Shown piece by piece: positions 31,300-41,067 of a stretch of 64,000 nucleotides of DNA. The DNA is from Prochlorococcus sp. W8 (GTDB lineage: Bacteria; Cyanobacteriota; Cyanobacteriia; PCC-6307; Cyanobiaceae), in assembly GCA_000291825.1 (NCBI GenBank), contig ALPF01000001.1:1-64000 (forward strand). Reading direction: 5' to 3'. The stretch's first letter is position 1. The number at the start of each line of letters is the position of its first letter. The notes under the pieces are model-generated. The model made no database searches, was not told the DNA's origin, and saw only the letters and a program-made list of their open reading frames with translations. The position numbers and the translations under genes were made by a program.

Positions 31300-33117
31300 T
31301 TATAAATATCCTCTGGGAGATATAAACTTGTTCTCAACCAATTTAGTTTTGGAATTGCCTATTATTATTAGTGTGAGCATATCTATTTGGCTATAAGGAA
31401 AGTCTTCTAATGTGCTAAAACTAATTCTTTGATCTTTCCTTCCAACTTGCCGAGCAATAAGAATAGGTGTGTCTTTTTCTCTTTTTTCTAAAAACATTTT
31501 TATAGTTTTTTTTAATTGCCAATCTCTTTCTTTTGATTGTGGATTAAATATTGCAACTACAAATTCCCCCAACAATGCTCCTTTAATTCTTTTTTCAATT
31601 ATTTCCCATGGAGTTAATTTATCACTCAAACTAATAGCACAAAAATCATTCATAAGAGGTGAACCAGCTAATGAAGCAGCCAATTGAATACAACTGATAC
31701 CTGGATGAATAGTAAAAGTAGGCCTAACTGATGTATCTAAATTTTGAATTAATTCTAAAAGTAGTCCTGCCATACCATAAATACTAGAATCACCAGATGA
31801 AACTAGTGCAACCTTTATTCCCTCTTGAGCAAGACTTATTGCTTTTTCACATCTTTTCTTTTCCTCAGTTATTTCACTATCAATTCGAATTTGATCATCT
31901 CTTAAAAGAGGATCGAGTAAATCTAGATACATCTTGTATCCAATCCAAACTGGACATTCTGATAAAGCAATTTTTGCATCAATAGTCAATAATGATAAAT
32001 TTCCTGGACCGCTTCCTATTACATGAATATGACCTCTGGAAGGAGCAAATTGCTTCTTTGCTTCCGCCACAGCAAGAGTTACAGCTCCTGCTCTATCTGC
32101 TGAAAATTTCTTATTAGTAAAAATATTTTTTTCAACTAATAATTTTCCATCCTTTCCAGCGGCTATTAAACATGAGGCCTCTGCAACAGAATAAGAACCA
32201 ATTTCATCAAATACAACCTGTGATGGATTTGGAACATTTTCCTTTAATAATCTTTTAGCAGTGATGAATTGTATTGGCCATTGATTATCTTTTGCAATAT
32301 CTAAAATAGCTTTTTCCCCTTTCTTTAAATCAACTGTTGCTATACCTGCTATTGATAATACTGAAATTTCATTATCATCCAAAAATTGCTTTAGAGAGTC
32401 TTGTATAAATTTTTTATTTGTATTTCTCTCGCATCCCATGCCTAACCAAAGAGTAGGAGGATGCCATGTGGTTTGATATTCTTTTTTTATTCCTATAAAA
32501 AAAGTTGATTCCCGATCATAAATATCATCACAATTGACTATTTGATTTAAATTTTTACTTGATTTACATCTTTTCCATAATTCATTACCAGAAAACTGTT
32601 GAAAAGAAATTGCTTGTTTTTTTGATTGATTGATTACTAATTTAGACCAATCCTCTGTTGATCCTGATCTTAACCATCCCCAGCTTTTCCCAAAAGAGTC
32701 GAGATTTAAAAGATTCTCAAGTGAAGAATTATTAGTTTCAATAATTTCCCCCCCGATTAAATTATGAAGTTTAAAGGCGATATTTTTTGTTTGATTATGA
32801 TGCAAATTTAAAATAGGTATTATCTTGGATCCTCTTTTATCTATAACTAATACACCAGGGTCGATTTCTTTATGAGAAATAAAAGATGATATTAATCTTG
32901 TAGTCGCACCCAATGAACCAATAAATATAAATACATTTACCTTCAACCAATTTTCCTTTAAAAAATCTTTAATATTTAAAATTTTTACAACTTTTACATT
33001 TTTATGTTCTTGATTGGAAGAGCTACAAAGATAAATTTCATCAATAAAATTAGCACTATAAAATATTTCTAAAAGTTTTATTGAGCCTGAAGAAAAACCA
33101 ATAGCTAAAACTTTCAA
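31300..33117 (-). CDS. cobJ: Fused CbiG / precorrin-3B C17-methyltransferase (CbiH/CobJ)
   Basis: Cobalamin ring-contraction enzyme built from two normally separate proteins. Residues of about 1-345 are CbiG: an N-terminal sensor-like domain with FIGSLGATTRLISSF and DPGVLVIDKRGSKIIPIL, and a C-terminal domain with LGMGCERNTNKKFI, DEIGSYSVAEASCLIAAG and FSADRAGAVTLAVA. Residues of about 355-605 are the tetrapyrrole methylase CbiH/CobJ, with GSGPGNLSLLTIDAK, the SSGDSSIYGMAGLLLE SAM-binding block, and IFNPQSKERDWQL. The start is TTG. The fusion is known in marine cyanobacteria, which make pseudocobalamin. No cobalamin riboswitch was recognised upstream. Confidence 0.92.
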   Translation of the reverse strand: MKVLAIGFSSGSIKLLEIFYSANFIDEIYLCSSSNQEHKNVKVVKILNIKDFLKENWLKVNVFIFIGSLGATTRLISSFISHKEIDPGVLVIDKRGSKIIPILNLHHNQTKNIAFKLHNLIGGEIIETNNSSLENLLNLDSFGKSWGWLRSGSTEDWSKLVINQSKKQAISFQQFSGNELWKRCKSSKNLNQIVNCDDIYDRESTFFIGIKKEYQTTWHPPTLWLGMGCERNTNKKFIQDSLKQFLDDNEISVLSIAGIATVDLKKGEKAILDIAKDNQWPIQFITAKRLLKENVPNPSQVVFDEIGSYSVAEASCLIAAGKDGKLLVEKNIFTNKKFSADRAGAVTLAVAEAKKQFAPSRGHIHVIGSGPGNLSLLTIDAKIALSECPVWIGYKMYLDLLDPLLRDDQIRIDSEITEEKKRCEKAISLAQEGIKVALVSSGDSSIYGMAGLLLELIQNLDTSVRPTFTIHPGISCIQLAASLAGSPLMNDFCAISLSDKLTPWEIIEKRIKGALLGEFVVAIFNPQSKERDWQLKKTIKMFLEKREKDTPILIARQVGRKDQRISFSTLEDFPYSQIDMLTLIIIGNSKTKLVENKFISPRGYL

Positions 33118-33463
33118 TTTTCAACGCATAAACAATTTTAATTTAAAAGTATTTTCTAATACTGTCATTGGATTAATACATATATACTCAAAATATAAAA
33201 AAATATTTAAGATTAAAAGCTCTTTTTTTAAGTAATTATGCCTAGAAACTAGTCATACTAGTAGTTCTTAGAAATTATTGATTAGTTACAATCAATGAAA
33301 CATTTGTTACTTTCTCACATGATCAAAGAATCTTTATCTTATAGTTTTGAGAACGTAAACCCCAAGTAACGTCGGGATGGATGCTTGAAAGTCTATTATT
33401 AAAGATATTCTTTCGGGTTTTACAACCTTTAGTTACAAGGATTAATTAATTTTGAGGTTTTAG
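33118..33463 (+). promoter_or_regulatory. psaA upstream region (346 bp) with probable promoter
   Basis: No ORF of credible length is present. The segment separates the 5' end of the minus-strand cobalamin gene from psaA. It contains an imperfect inverted repeat centred near 33255, repeated TTACA words at 33286, 33307, 33420 and 33433 (the second is TTACT), and overlapping -10-like words TATCTT and TATAGT at 33335-33345, with no clear -35 at 17 bp. A long leader is expected, as psaAB genes of cyanobacteria are strongly light-regulated. The exact start site cannot be fixed from sequence. Confidence 0.5.
33242..33271. repeat. Imperfect inverted repeat upstream of psaA
   Basis: The palindromic hexamer ACTAGT occurs twice (33248-33253 and 33257-33262) around CAT. 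The flanks CTAGAA and TTCTTAG extend the symmetry with two small interruptions. It lies about 200 bp before psaA, a position suitable for an operator. The factor is unknown. Confidence 0.45.
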
Positions 33464-35749
33464 ATGACCATCAGCCCACCAGAAAGTGGAGAAAAAAACA
33501 AAAAAATCTTGGCTGAGCCTATAAAGGCAGATCCAAGACCAATTGATTTTGGCAAATTAGATAAACCTGGTTTCTGGTCCAGTAAATTATCTAAAGGTCC
33601 TAAGTCAACAACCTGGATTTGGAATTTACATGCTGATGCGCATGATTTTGACATCCATTCCGGAGATGCTGAAGAAGCTACAAGAAAAATATTTTCTGCT
33701 CATTTTGGACATCTTGCTGTAATTTTCATATGGATGAGTGCAGCATTTTTCCATGGAGCAAGATTTTCTAATTACACTGGATGGCTTGCAGATCCAACTC
33801 ACGTCAAGCCTGGTGCTCAGCAAGTTTGGGCTGTTGTGGGTCAGGAAATGTTGAACGGTGATTTAGGAGCTAACTATAACGGTATACAGATAAGTTCAGG
33901 AATATTTCAGATGTGGAGAGCTTGGGGTATAACAAATGAAACTGAGTTGATGGCTTTAGCAATTGGGGCTGTTGTTATGGCAGCATTAATGCTTCATGCG
34001 GGTATTTTTCATTATCACAAAGCCGCTCCCAAGATGGAGTGGTTCCAGGATGTTGAATCTATGATGAATCATCATCTTGCAGGTTTACTTGGTTTAGGCT
34101 CTCTTGCTTGGGCAGGACACTGTATCCATATTGGTGCTCCTACAGCAGCACTTTTGGATGCAATAGATGCTGGCAAACCGCTTGTTATCAACGGAACAGC
34201 AATTGCTTCAATAGCTGATATGCCAATGCCTCATGAACTCTGTAATCCAAGTGTTGTTAGCCAAATTTTTCCAGGCCTAGCAGCAAGATCTGCAGAGAAT
34301 TTCTTTACAGGTAATTGGTGGGCATACTCAGATTTCCTAACTTTTAAAGGTGGGTTAAATCCAGTTACAGGAAGTCTATGGATGACAGATATATCTCATC
34401 ACCATGTTGCCATATCAGTTTTATTTATAATCGCAGGACATATGTACAGGACTAATTATGGAATAGGTCATAGCATGAAAGAGATTTTAGATGCTCAAAC
34501 TGGGGATCCATTATTATTTCCTGCACCCAAAGGACATCAAGGCCTCTTTGAATTCATGGCAGAAAGTAGACATGCTCAACTATCTGTGAATTTAGCAATG
34601 TTGGGATCTCTATCGATAATTATTTCTCATCACATGTATGCAATGCCTCCATATCCTTATATGGCCATTGATTATATGACTGTGTTAGGTTGTTTTACTC
34701 ATCACATGTGGATAGGAGCTTTATTCATAGTAGGTGCTGGAGCTCATGCGGCTATAGCTATGGTTAGAGATTATGATCCAGCCAAGAATATTGATAATGT
34801 TTTAGATAGAATTTTAAAAGCTAGAGATGCGATCATAAGTCACTTAAACTGGGCTTGTATGTTTTTAGGTTTCCATAGTTTTGGTCTTTATGTTCATAAT
34901 GATACGATGAGAGCCTTAGGCAGACCTGAGGATATGTTTAGCGATAAGGCGATACAACTTCAGCCAGTATTTGCTCAGTGGGTACAGAATATACAATCTT
35001 CTGGAATAGGAACTACCATGTTAAGCGGAAATGGTGTTAGTCAAGTTTTTAATGGAGATACGATTACAATCGGTGGCAAGATAGCTATGAAAGCCATTCC
35101 ACTAGGTACCGCAGATTTCATGATTCATCATATTCATGCTTTCCAGATACATGTATGTTTACTTATTCTTCTAAAAGGTGTTCTTTACTCAAGAAATTCT
35201 AGATTAATTCCTGATAAAGCCTCTCTTGGATTTAGATTCCCTTGTGATGGTCCTGGTAGAGGAGGTACCTGTCAAGTTTCAGCATGGGATCATGTTTTCC
35301 TTGGTCTCTTCTGGATGTATAACTGCATATCAATCGTTATTTTCCACTTTTCCTGGAAAATGCAAAGTGACGTTTGGGGTCTAACGGGTGGTAATTTTGC
35401 TCAAAGTTCTATAACTGTAAATGGATGGTTAAGAGATTTCCTTTGGGCACAAGCTTCTCAAGTACTTACAAGTTACGGACAAGCAATTAGCATGTATGGC
35501 TTAATGTTCTTAGGAGCACATTTCATTTGGGCATTTAGTTTGATGTTCTTATTCAGCGGCAGAGGTTACTGGCAAGAATTATTTGAATCAATTCTTTGGG
35601 CTCACAACAAACTCAAAGTTGCTCCAGTCATTCAACCTAGAGCTTTATCTATTACTCAAGGTAGAGCTGTTGGTGTAACGCACTTCTTAGTTGGAGGCAT
35701 AGCAACAACTTGGGCTTTCTTCCACGCTCGCCTGTTTGGTCTGGGCTAA
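33464..35749 (+). CDS. psaA: Photosystem I P700 chlorophyll a apoprotein A1
   Basis: One of the two core subunits of photosystem I in the thylakoid membrane. It binds most antenna chlorophylls, half of the special pair, and together with PsaB the F_X 4Fe-4S cluster. The 761-residue protein has eleven expected membrane helices rich in His ligands (for example [14 protein letters not shown] and [16 protein letters not shown]). The F_X loop [12 protein letters not shown] has Cys594 and Cys603. It ends [15 protein letters not shown], the normal PsaA C-terminus. psaB follows 24 bp downstream, so the two are co-transcribed. Confidence 0.99.
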   Translation: MTISPPESGEKNKKILAEPIKADPRPIDFGKLDKPGFWSSKLSKGPKSTTWIWNLHADAHDFDIHSGDAEEATRKIFSAHFGHLAVIFIWMSAAFFHGARFSNYTGWLADPTHVKPGAQQVWAVVGQEMLNGDLGANYNGIQISSGIFQMWRAWGITNETELMALAIGAVVMAALMLHAGIFHYHKAAPKMEWFQDVESMMNHHLAGLLGLGSLAWAGHCIHIGAPTAALLDAIDAGKPLVINGTAIASIADMPMPHELCNPSVVSQIFPGLAARSAENFFTGNWWAYSDFLTFKGGLNPVTGSLWMTDISHHHVAISVLFIIAGHMYRTNYGIGHSMKEILDAQTGDPLLFPAPKGHQGLFEFMAESRHAQLSVNLAMLGSLSIIISHHMYAMPPYPYMAIDYMTVLGCFTHHMWIGALFIVGAGAHAAIAMVRDYDPAKNIDNVLDRILKARDAIISHLNWACMFLGFHSFGLYVHNDTMRALGRPEDMFSDKAIQLQPVFAQWVQNIQSSGIGTTMLSGNGVSQVFNGDTITIGGKIAMKAIPLGTADFMIHHIHAFQIHVCLLILLKGVLYSRNSRLIPDKASLGFRFPCDGPGRGGTCQVSAWDHVFLGLFWMYNCISIVIFHFSWKMQSDVWGLTGGNFAQSSITVNGWLRDFLWAQASQVLTSYGQAISMYGLMFLGAHFIWAFSLMFLFSGRGYWQELFESILWAHNKLKVAPVIQPRALSITQGRAVGVTHFLVGGIATTWAFFHARLFGLG

Positions 35750-35773
35750 ACCTGAACTTTTCCTTTTAATCTA

Positions 35774-38002
35774 ATGGCAACTAAATTTCCATCATTTAAC
35801 CAGGGTCTGGCTCAGGACCCAACCACCAGAAGAATCTGGTATGGAATTGCTACAGCTCATGATTTTGAAAGTCATGATGGTATGACAGAGGAAAAACTTT
35901 ATCAAAAGCTTTTTTCAACTCACTTCGGTCACCTAGCAGTTATTGCATTATGGGTTGCAGGAAATCTGTTTCATGTTGCATGGCAAGGTAATTTTGAACA
36001 GTGGGTTCTTGATCCACTTCATGTAAGACCGATAGCACATGCAATTTGGGATCCTCATTTTGGTAAAGGGATAACAGAGGCAATGTCTCAAGCAGGGGCT
36101 CAAGGTCCTGTTAATATCGCTTACTCCGGTGTATATCATTGGTGGTACACAATTGGAATGAGAACGAATGAGCAATTATTCCAGGCTTCTATTTTTATGA
36201 GTATTCTTGCATGCTGGACTTTATTTGCAGGTTGGCTTCACCTTCAACCCAAATTTAGACCTTCACTAGCATGGTTTAAGAATGCAGAGACAAGACTCAA
36301 TCATCATTTATCTGTTTTATTTGGATTTAGCAGTATCGCTTGGACTGGTCATTTAGTCCATGTTGCAATTCCTGAATCTAGAGGCCAGCATGTAGGTTGG
36401 GATAATTGGCTTACTGTACTCCCTCATCCAGATGGACTTGCGCCATTTTTCACTCTTAACTGGGGAGCTTATGCCCAAAATCCTGATTCACTTGATGCCG
36501 TATTTGGTACATCACAAGGCGCAGGAACAGCTATATTTACATTCTTAGGTGGATTACATCCTCAAAGTGAAGCTTTATGGCTTACTGACATAGCTCATCA
36601 TCATATAGCTATTGGTACAGTATTTATTATTGCTGGCCATATGTACAGAACTTCATTTGGTATAGGCCATAGTCTTAAAGAAATTACAGAAGCTCATAAT
36701 ACCAGACATCCTATTGATCCCCACAAAGGTAGTTTTGGAATAAATCATGATGGAATTTACGAAACATTAAATAATTCTCTTCATTTTCAACTTGGATTGG
36801 CTTTAGCTGCTCTAGGCGTGGCCACTTCACTTGTTGCTCAACATATGGGGGCTCTTCCTTCATATGCATTCATAGCAAGAGATTACACGACTCAATCGGC
36901 TCTATATACTCATCACCAATATATTGCCATGTTCCTCATGGTTGGTGCATTTGCCCATGGCGCAATCTTCTTTGTAAGAGATTATGATCCTGAACTTAAT
37001 AGGGATAACGTACTAGCTAGAGTACTAGGAACTAAAGAAGCACTGATAAGTCATTTAAGTTGGGTAACTATGCTTCTAGGTTTCCATACTCTTGGTATTT
37101 ATGTTCATAATGACGTAGTTGTAGCTTTTGGTAATCCTGAAAAACAAATTTTAATAGAACCAGTTTTTGCTCAATTTGTGCAAGCTGCTCAGGGCAAAAT
37201 GATGTATGGTTTCAATGCTTTACTCTCTGATCCAACAAGTGCAGCTAGTGTCGCAGCTAATTCTCTACCCGGTAATCATTATTGGATGGATTTAATCAAT
37301 AGGCAAGATGCTTTAAGTGCATTTTTACCTATTGGTCCTGCTGATTTCTTAGTTCATCACGCCATTGCTTTAGGACTTCACACAACAGCTCTTATTCTTA
37401 TTAAAGGTGCTTTAGATGCAAGAGGAACTAAATTAATTCCAGACAAAAAAGATCTTGGTTACGCTTTCCCTTGCGATGGTCCTGGTAGAGGTGGTACTTG
37501 TGATAGTTCTTCCTGGGATGCAATGTATCTCGCCATGTTTTGGGCACTAAACTTAATTGCCTGGGTTACTTTCTATTGGCATTGGAAGCATTTAGCAATA
37601 TGGCAAGGTAATGTAGCTCAATTTAACGAATCCGGAACTTACCTCATGGGTTGGTTTAGAGATTATTTATGGCTTAATTCCGCACAATTAATTAATGGTT
37701 ATAACCCTTTTGGAGTTAATGCGTTATCCGTATGGGCTTGGATGTTCTTATTTGGTCATCTCGTTTGGGCTACTGGATTTATGTTCCTAATCTCTTGGAG
37801 AGGATACTGGCAAGAACTTATAGAAACCCTAGTATGGGCTCATCAAAGAACTCCAATAGCAAATCTTGTTGGTTGGAGAGATAAGCCAGTTGCACTTTCA
37901 ATTGTACAAGCAAGACTTGTAGGATTAGCACATTTCACCATAGGAAATATTTTAACTTTCGGCGCTTTTGTCATCGCATCAACTTCCGGTAAATTTGGTT
38001 AA
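35774..38002 (+). CDS. psaB: Photosystem I P700 chlorophyll a apoprotein A2
   Basis: Second core subunit of photosystem I and partner of PsaA in binding P700, the quinone acceptors and F_X. The 742-residue protein starts [32 protein letters not shown], the standard PsaB N-terminus. It has the same helical pattern as PsaA and the F_X loop [12 protein letters not shown] with Cys567 and Cys576. It lies 24 bp after psaA and is followed by a clear intrinsic terminator, so psaA-psaB is a closed bicistronic unit. Confidence 0.99.
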   Translation: MATKFPSFNQGLAQDPTTRRIWYGIATAHDFESHDGMTEEKLYQKLFSTHFGHLAVIALWVAGNLFHVAWQGNFEQWVLDPLHVRPIAHAIWDPHFGKGITEAMSQAGAQGPVNIAYSGVYHWWYTIGMRTNEQLFQASIFMSILACWTLFAGWLHLQPKFRPSLAWFKNAETRLNHHLSVLFGFSSIAWTGHLVHVAIPESRGQHVGWDNWLTVLPHPDGLAPFFTLNWGAYAQNPDSLDAVFGTSQGAGTAIFTFLGGLHPQSEALWLTDIAHHHIAIGTVFIIAGHMYRTSFGIGHSLKEITEAHNTRHPIDPHKGSFGINHDGIYETLNNSLHFQLGLALAALGVATSLVAQHMGALPSYAFIARDYTTQSALYTHHQYIAMFLMVGAFAHGAIFFVRDYDPELNRDNVLARVLGTKEALISHLSWVTMLLGFHTLGIYVHNDVVVAFGNPEKQILIEPVFAQFVQAAQGKMMYGFNALLSDPTSAASVAANSLPGNHYWMDLINRQDALSAFLPIGPADFLVHHAIALGLHTTALILIKGALDARGTKLIPDKKDLGYAFPCDGPGRGGTCDSSSWDAMYLAMFWALNLIAWVTFYWHWKHLAIWQGNVAQFNESGTYLMGWFRDYLWLNSAQLINGYNPFGVNALSVWAWMFLFGHLVWATGFMFLISWRGYWQELIETLVWAHQRTPIANLVGWRDKPVALSIVQARLVGLAHFTIGNILTFGAFVIASTSGKFG

Positions 38003-38012
38003 TAAAACATTG

Positions 38013-38047
38013 AAAAAAGTCATCATCATATGTTGGTGATTTTTTTT
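38013..38047 (+). terminator. Intrinsic terminator of psaAB
   Basis: ATCATCA (38022-38028) pairs with TGGTGAT (38034-38040), with one G-U pair and a 5-base loop. It is preceded by an A-run and followed directly by a run of seven T. It starts 11 bp after the psaB stop and is the clearest intrinsic terminator in the window. Confidence 0.85.
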
Positions 38048-38102
38048 GGGTTATTATTAAATTAATTTGAGTTAAACTTAAAAATTAAATTGATTATTTT
38101 AT

Positions 38103-39056
38103 ATGAATAAATTAAATAATTTGATCTCAGTAGTAGTTCCTGTATATAACGAAAGTGAGAGCATCAAATTATTAATTAATGAAATAATTAATGTTATGAA
38201 AAGCCATCAGCTACTATTTGAGTTGATAATTGTGAATGATGGTTCTGTTGATAGCACAAGTATCGTTCTAGAAAATTTATCTAAAGAAATTAAACAATTA
38301 ACAGTAATAAATTTAAGAAAAAATTATGGACAAACAGCTGCTCTGGCAGCTGGATTCGATAATTCAAATGGGGATATAATAGTTACTTTAGATGGAGATT
38401 TACAAAATGATCCTAATGATATTCCTAAATTAATAACAAATATAAATGATGGTTATGATTTGATTTGTGGTTGGCGTTTTCAGAGAAAAGACAAATTATT
38501 AAATAGACGCATTCCATCTCAAATCGCTAATCGATTAATTGGAAATATAACCGGTATTCACCTTCATGATTATGGTTGCTCATTAAAAGCTTTTAAACAT
38601 GAAATCATTAAAGACATAAAATTATATGGGGAATTACACAGATTTCTCCCAGTCTTAGCCAATATAGAAGGAGCAACAATTAAAGAAATCAAAGTAAATC
38701 ATCGAAGTAGAAAATACGGTCAAAGCAAATATGGAATTGATAGGACTTTTAGAGTATTAATGGATTTATTAACTGTTTGGTTTATGAATAAATTCCTAAC
38801 CAGACCAATGTATGTTTTTGGTTTTATTGGCATTATCAGCATCATTAGTAGCTTTATAATGAGTTCTTATTTGATAGTTTTAAAATTTCTAGGAGAAAGC
38901 ATTGGTAATCGACCATTACTAATTTTCGCTTTAATTTTGGGTATTGCAGGAGTTCAACTTTTCAGCTTTGGATTATTAGGTGAATTATTAATGCGCACCT
39001 ATCATGAAAGTCAAAACAGACCGATTTATAGAGTAAGAGAAATTAAAAGTATGTAA
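38103..39056 (+). CDS. GtrB/DPM1-like polyprenyl-phosphate glycosyltransferase
   Basis: Family 2 glycosyltransferase of the dolichol/polyprenyl-phosphate sugar synthase type. Residues 6-240 form the GT-A domain: ISVVVPVYNESESI, LIIVNDGSVDST, NLRKNYGQTAALAAGFDNSNGDIIVTLDGDLQNDP with the catalytic DGD, and RFLPVLANIEGATIKEIKVNHRSRKYGQSKYG. Two hydrophobic helices follow at about 238-262 and 270-295 and anchor it to the membrane, as in GtrB. It transfers a sugar from a nucleotide to an undecaprenyl-type lipid; which sugar is unknown. It sits behind the psaB terminator with its own 5' region of about 55 bp. Confidence 0.85.
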   Translation: MNKLNNLISVVVPVYNESESIKLLINEIINVMKSHQLLFELIIVNDGSVDSTSIVLENLSKEIKQLTVINLRKNYGQTAALAAGFDNSNGDIIVTLDGDLQNDPNDIPKLITNINDGYDLICGWRFQRKDKLLNRRIPSQIANRLIGNITGIHLHDYGCSLKAFKHEIIKDIKLYGELHRFLPVLANIEGATIKEIKVNHRSRKYGQSKYGIDRTFRVLMDLLTVWFMNKFLTRPMYVFGFIGIISIISSFIMSSYLIVLKFLGESIGNRPLLIFALILGIAGVQLFSFGLLGELLMRTYHESQNRPIYRVREIKSM

Positions 39057-39072
39057 ACAAATAATCCATAAT

Positions 39073-39465
39073 TTATTTAAATTTATCTATTAAATCTGCA
39101 GAAATCGCAACAATATCGGAGTCCATATCCTTTAGTCCCATCCGTAATATAGGAAGTGCTGATTTATCAGATAAGTCCTTGGCAATTTTTAATGCTTTTA
39201 ACTTATCTTCTTTAGAACCCTTGAAGAGAGATTCCATTTTTCTTTTTAAAAATATTCTCTCATTATGTGAATATACTTTTATATCATTTGTAAATAGAAA
39301 CTTTTTTTTCAAAGAAGATGAAGAAATCTCAGCCTGCGTTTCTTGATCATTATTATAAAGTGCAATCTTTTTTTTATTAAAAAATTTTATTATTAAACTC
39401 CTTTTAAATATTAATAAGACAATTAAAATAGATAATATAAGTATTATTGAAAGTAGCCTAAACAT
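39073..39465 (-). CDS. Membrane-anchored HEAT-like hypothetical protein
   Basis: Not assigned to a characterised family. The 130-residue product has an N-terminal hydrophobic helix (residues 4-20) and a basic linker. Its C-terminal helical region (about 80-130) has the text DKLKALKIAKDLSDKSALPILRMGLKDMDSDIVAISADLIDKF, whose spacing of helices and Pro resembles a HEAT or PBS-lyase-like repeat. It would face one side of a membrane as a small protein-interaction module. It is convergent with the GT2 gene (16 bp gap) and divergent from psaI (77 bp gap). Confidence 0.65.
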   Translation of the reverse strand: MFRLLSIILILSILIVLLIFKRSLIIKFFNKKKIALYNNDQETQAEISSSSLKKKFLFTNDIKVYSHNERIFLKRKMESLFKGSKEDKLKALKIAKDLSDKSALPILRMGLKDMDSDIVAISADLIDKFK

Positions 39466-39542
39466 AAAGAAAGTTAATAAATTTTATATCATATAGTAAT
39501 GAAAATACCACAAAATCGAAATATTCATTTAAAGTAATAAAA

Positions 39543-39674
39543 ATGAATATACAAGTTATGTCTACTGACATGGTTGCTAGCTGGTTACCCTCTGTATTTG
39601 TTCCACTTATAGGAATACTAGTACCTGCTGTTTTTATAATTTTGATTGGTAGATATATAACTGCAACTGAATAA
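39543..39674 (+). CDS. psaI: Photosystem I subunit VIII (PsaI)
   Basis: A small ORF of 43 codons encoding one membrane helix: a short polar start, MVASWLPSVFVPLIGILVPAV, then FIILIGRYITATE. This is the usual PsaI pattern: a Trp-Leu-Pro before the helix and a short polar tail. PsaI stabilises PsaL and trimer formation at the edge of photosystem I. ATG at 39543 is used; the ATG at 39558 would give a 38-residue form, closer to many PsaI proteins. psaL follows after 25 bp, and the psaI-psaL pairing supports the call. Confidence 0.88.
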   Translation: MNIQVMSTDMVASWLPSVFVPLIGILVPAVFIILIGRYITATE

Positions 39675-39699
39675 AACTAAACTATTAAATTAAAGAACA

Positions 39700-40272
39700 A
39701 TGAACACTCAACAACCAACATCTGACGCTCTAAAATCCGAAGATCTCCAAAAAGAAGAAAATGATTATGGCGCAGCAAAAGATTGGGCTATAAAAACAGT
39801 AAATGACCCATGTGTGGGTAATTTACAAACTCCCGTTAATAGCGGTTACGTAACAAAAGCATTTATTAATAATTTACCTTTTTATAGAAAAGGAATTTCA
39901 AATAATTTTCGTGGCCTAGAAACTGGAGCTGCATTTGGATATCTTTTATATGGACCTTTTACTATGACGGGTCCTTTAAGAGAGTCTGATTTTGCATTAA
40001 CAGTTGGACTTTTAGGAGCTATCGGAGCTGTACATATCCTTACAGCACTATTATTGTTATATAACTCTCCAGGTAAAGCCCCTAATGTACAACCTGTAGA
40101 TTGTACAGTAAATAATCCTCCTAAAGACTTATTTACTAAAGCTGGATGGGCTGATTTTACCAGTGGTTTCTGGTTAGGCGGATGTGGCGGTGCAGTTTTT
40201 GCTTGGCTATTGTGTGGTACATTACATCTTGATACTGTAATGCCAATAATTAGAAGTTTAGGGAACAGCTAA
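39700..40272 (+). CDS. psaL: Photosystem I reaction center subunit XI (PsaL)
   Basis: Photosystem I subunit required for trimerisation. The 190-residue protein has a soluble N-terminal part with [46 protein letters not shown] in shortened form, the conserved RGLE(xG) chlorophyll-ligand region, and two main hydrophobic segments near residues 98-122 and 150-172. The GPLRESD stretch between domains is also typical. It follows psaI by 25 bp and forms a bicistron with it. A probable hairpin terminator lies about 30 bp after the stop, inside the 3' end of the convergent NlpC/P60 gene. Confidence 0.95.
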   Translation: MNTQQPTSDALKSEDLQKEENDYGAAKDWAIKTVNDPCVGNLQTPVNSGYVTKAFINNLPFYRKGISNNFRGLETGAAFGYLLYGPFTMTGPLRESDFALTVGLLGAIGAVHILTALLLLYNSPGKAPNVQPVDCTVNNPPKDLFTKAGWADFTSGFWLGGCGGAVFAWLLCGTLHLDTVMPIIRSLGNS

Positions 40273-40298
40273 TTTATAGAATAATTTATCTTTGCAAA

Positions 40299-41054
40299 TC
40301 ATCTTATGGTTTTATTCCATAAATAAGATTTTGTTACTCTACCAGCAGATATTAATCTTGAACGATAATAATGAGATACACTATCACCATTTTCAACATC
40401 TAGTAAATTATCAAGAGCTATACCATTTCTTCCATTTACTCTTCCAGAAGAGTGAAAGTATTTTCCTTTAGAATAATAAATTCCTACATGATCACACTTT
40501 CCCCCCTCACCAAAAAATAAAATATCTCCCATCTGCAGAACTGTTATATCTCCTGGAAAGTTAAAAAGATGTTCACAAAAAATTTTCAATTGAAAAGAGT
40601 CACGAGGCACAAAAATCTTACTTTTCAAAAAAGCTGTTTGAATTAATCCTGAGCAATCATAATTTGGACCCGCTGTACCTCCCCAAAGATAAAAATTAGA
40701 TTTTTTAGATTGGTTTTGAATCCATTCCAAAATCTTTGGCATTTGCTGCTGTATAAATAATTTATCAACCAATATAAAACTATTTTTAATGGCCTCATAT
40801 TTTTCAATTACTAAATTATTAATATCAACCCAACAAATATATCCATCTTCAAAACATTGAATAAATATTCTATGTTTATTATGCCAATTTTTTTGTATTA
40901 AATTAGTCTCAATTATTCTAAAAAGTCTATTTTTTATAATCTCAGTTACTAATTCATTTCCTGTTTCATTTTTATAACCCCTAATATTATTATTTACTGT
41001 CCACCAAATTGTATTAGAAAAATTAGTTTGTTTAAATAAGTCTAGTGCCTCCAT
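40299..41054 (-). CDS. NlpC/P60 family cell-wall peptidase
   Basis: Cysteine endopeptidase likely to cut peptide stems of peptidoglycan. Residues of about 40-90 look like a bacterial SH3-type binding domain (HRIFIQCFEDGYICWVDIN). The catalytic NlpC/P60 domain covers about 105-245, with Cys134 in YDCSGLIQTAF, His189 in CDHVGIYY and the third polar residue His201 in YFHSSGR. No clear signal peptide is seen. It is divergent from a beta-lactamase-like gene with just 13 bp between the two ATGs, which suggests joint control of two envelope enzymes. Its 3' end overlaps the psaL terminator region. Confidence 0.85.
   Translation of the reverse strand: MEALDLFKQTNFSNTIWWTVNNNIRGYKNETGNELVTEIIKNRLFRIIETNLIQKNWHNKHRIFIQCFEDGYICWVDINNLVIEKYEAIKNSFILVDKLFIQQQMPKILEWIQNQSKKSNFYLWGGTAGPNYDCSGLIQTAFLKSKIFVPRDSFQLKIFCEHLFNFPGDITVLQMGDILFFGEGGKCDHVGIYYSKGKYFHSSGRVNGRNGIALDNLLDVENGDSVSHYYRSRLISAGRVTKSYLWNKTIR
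40301..40332 (+). terminator. Probable terminator after psaL
   Basis: TTATGG (40304-40309) pairs with CCATAA (40317-40322), or the outer ATCTTA with TAAGAT (40324-40329) plus TGG/CCA, and a TTTT run follows. It overlaps the 3' end of the convergent NlpC/P60 coding region, so it must serve both roles. The stem has a bulge and the T-run is short. Confidence 0.4.
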
Positions 41055-41067
41055 AGTTTTATTAAAA

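Noticed and set aside
33118-33240. Cobalamin riboswitch before the CbiG-CbiH gene
   Set aside because: No B12-box-like GCCACTG or matching stems are present in the upstream bases.
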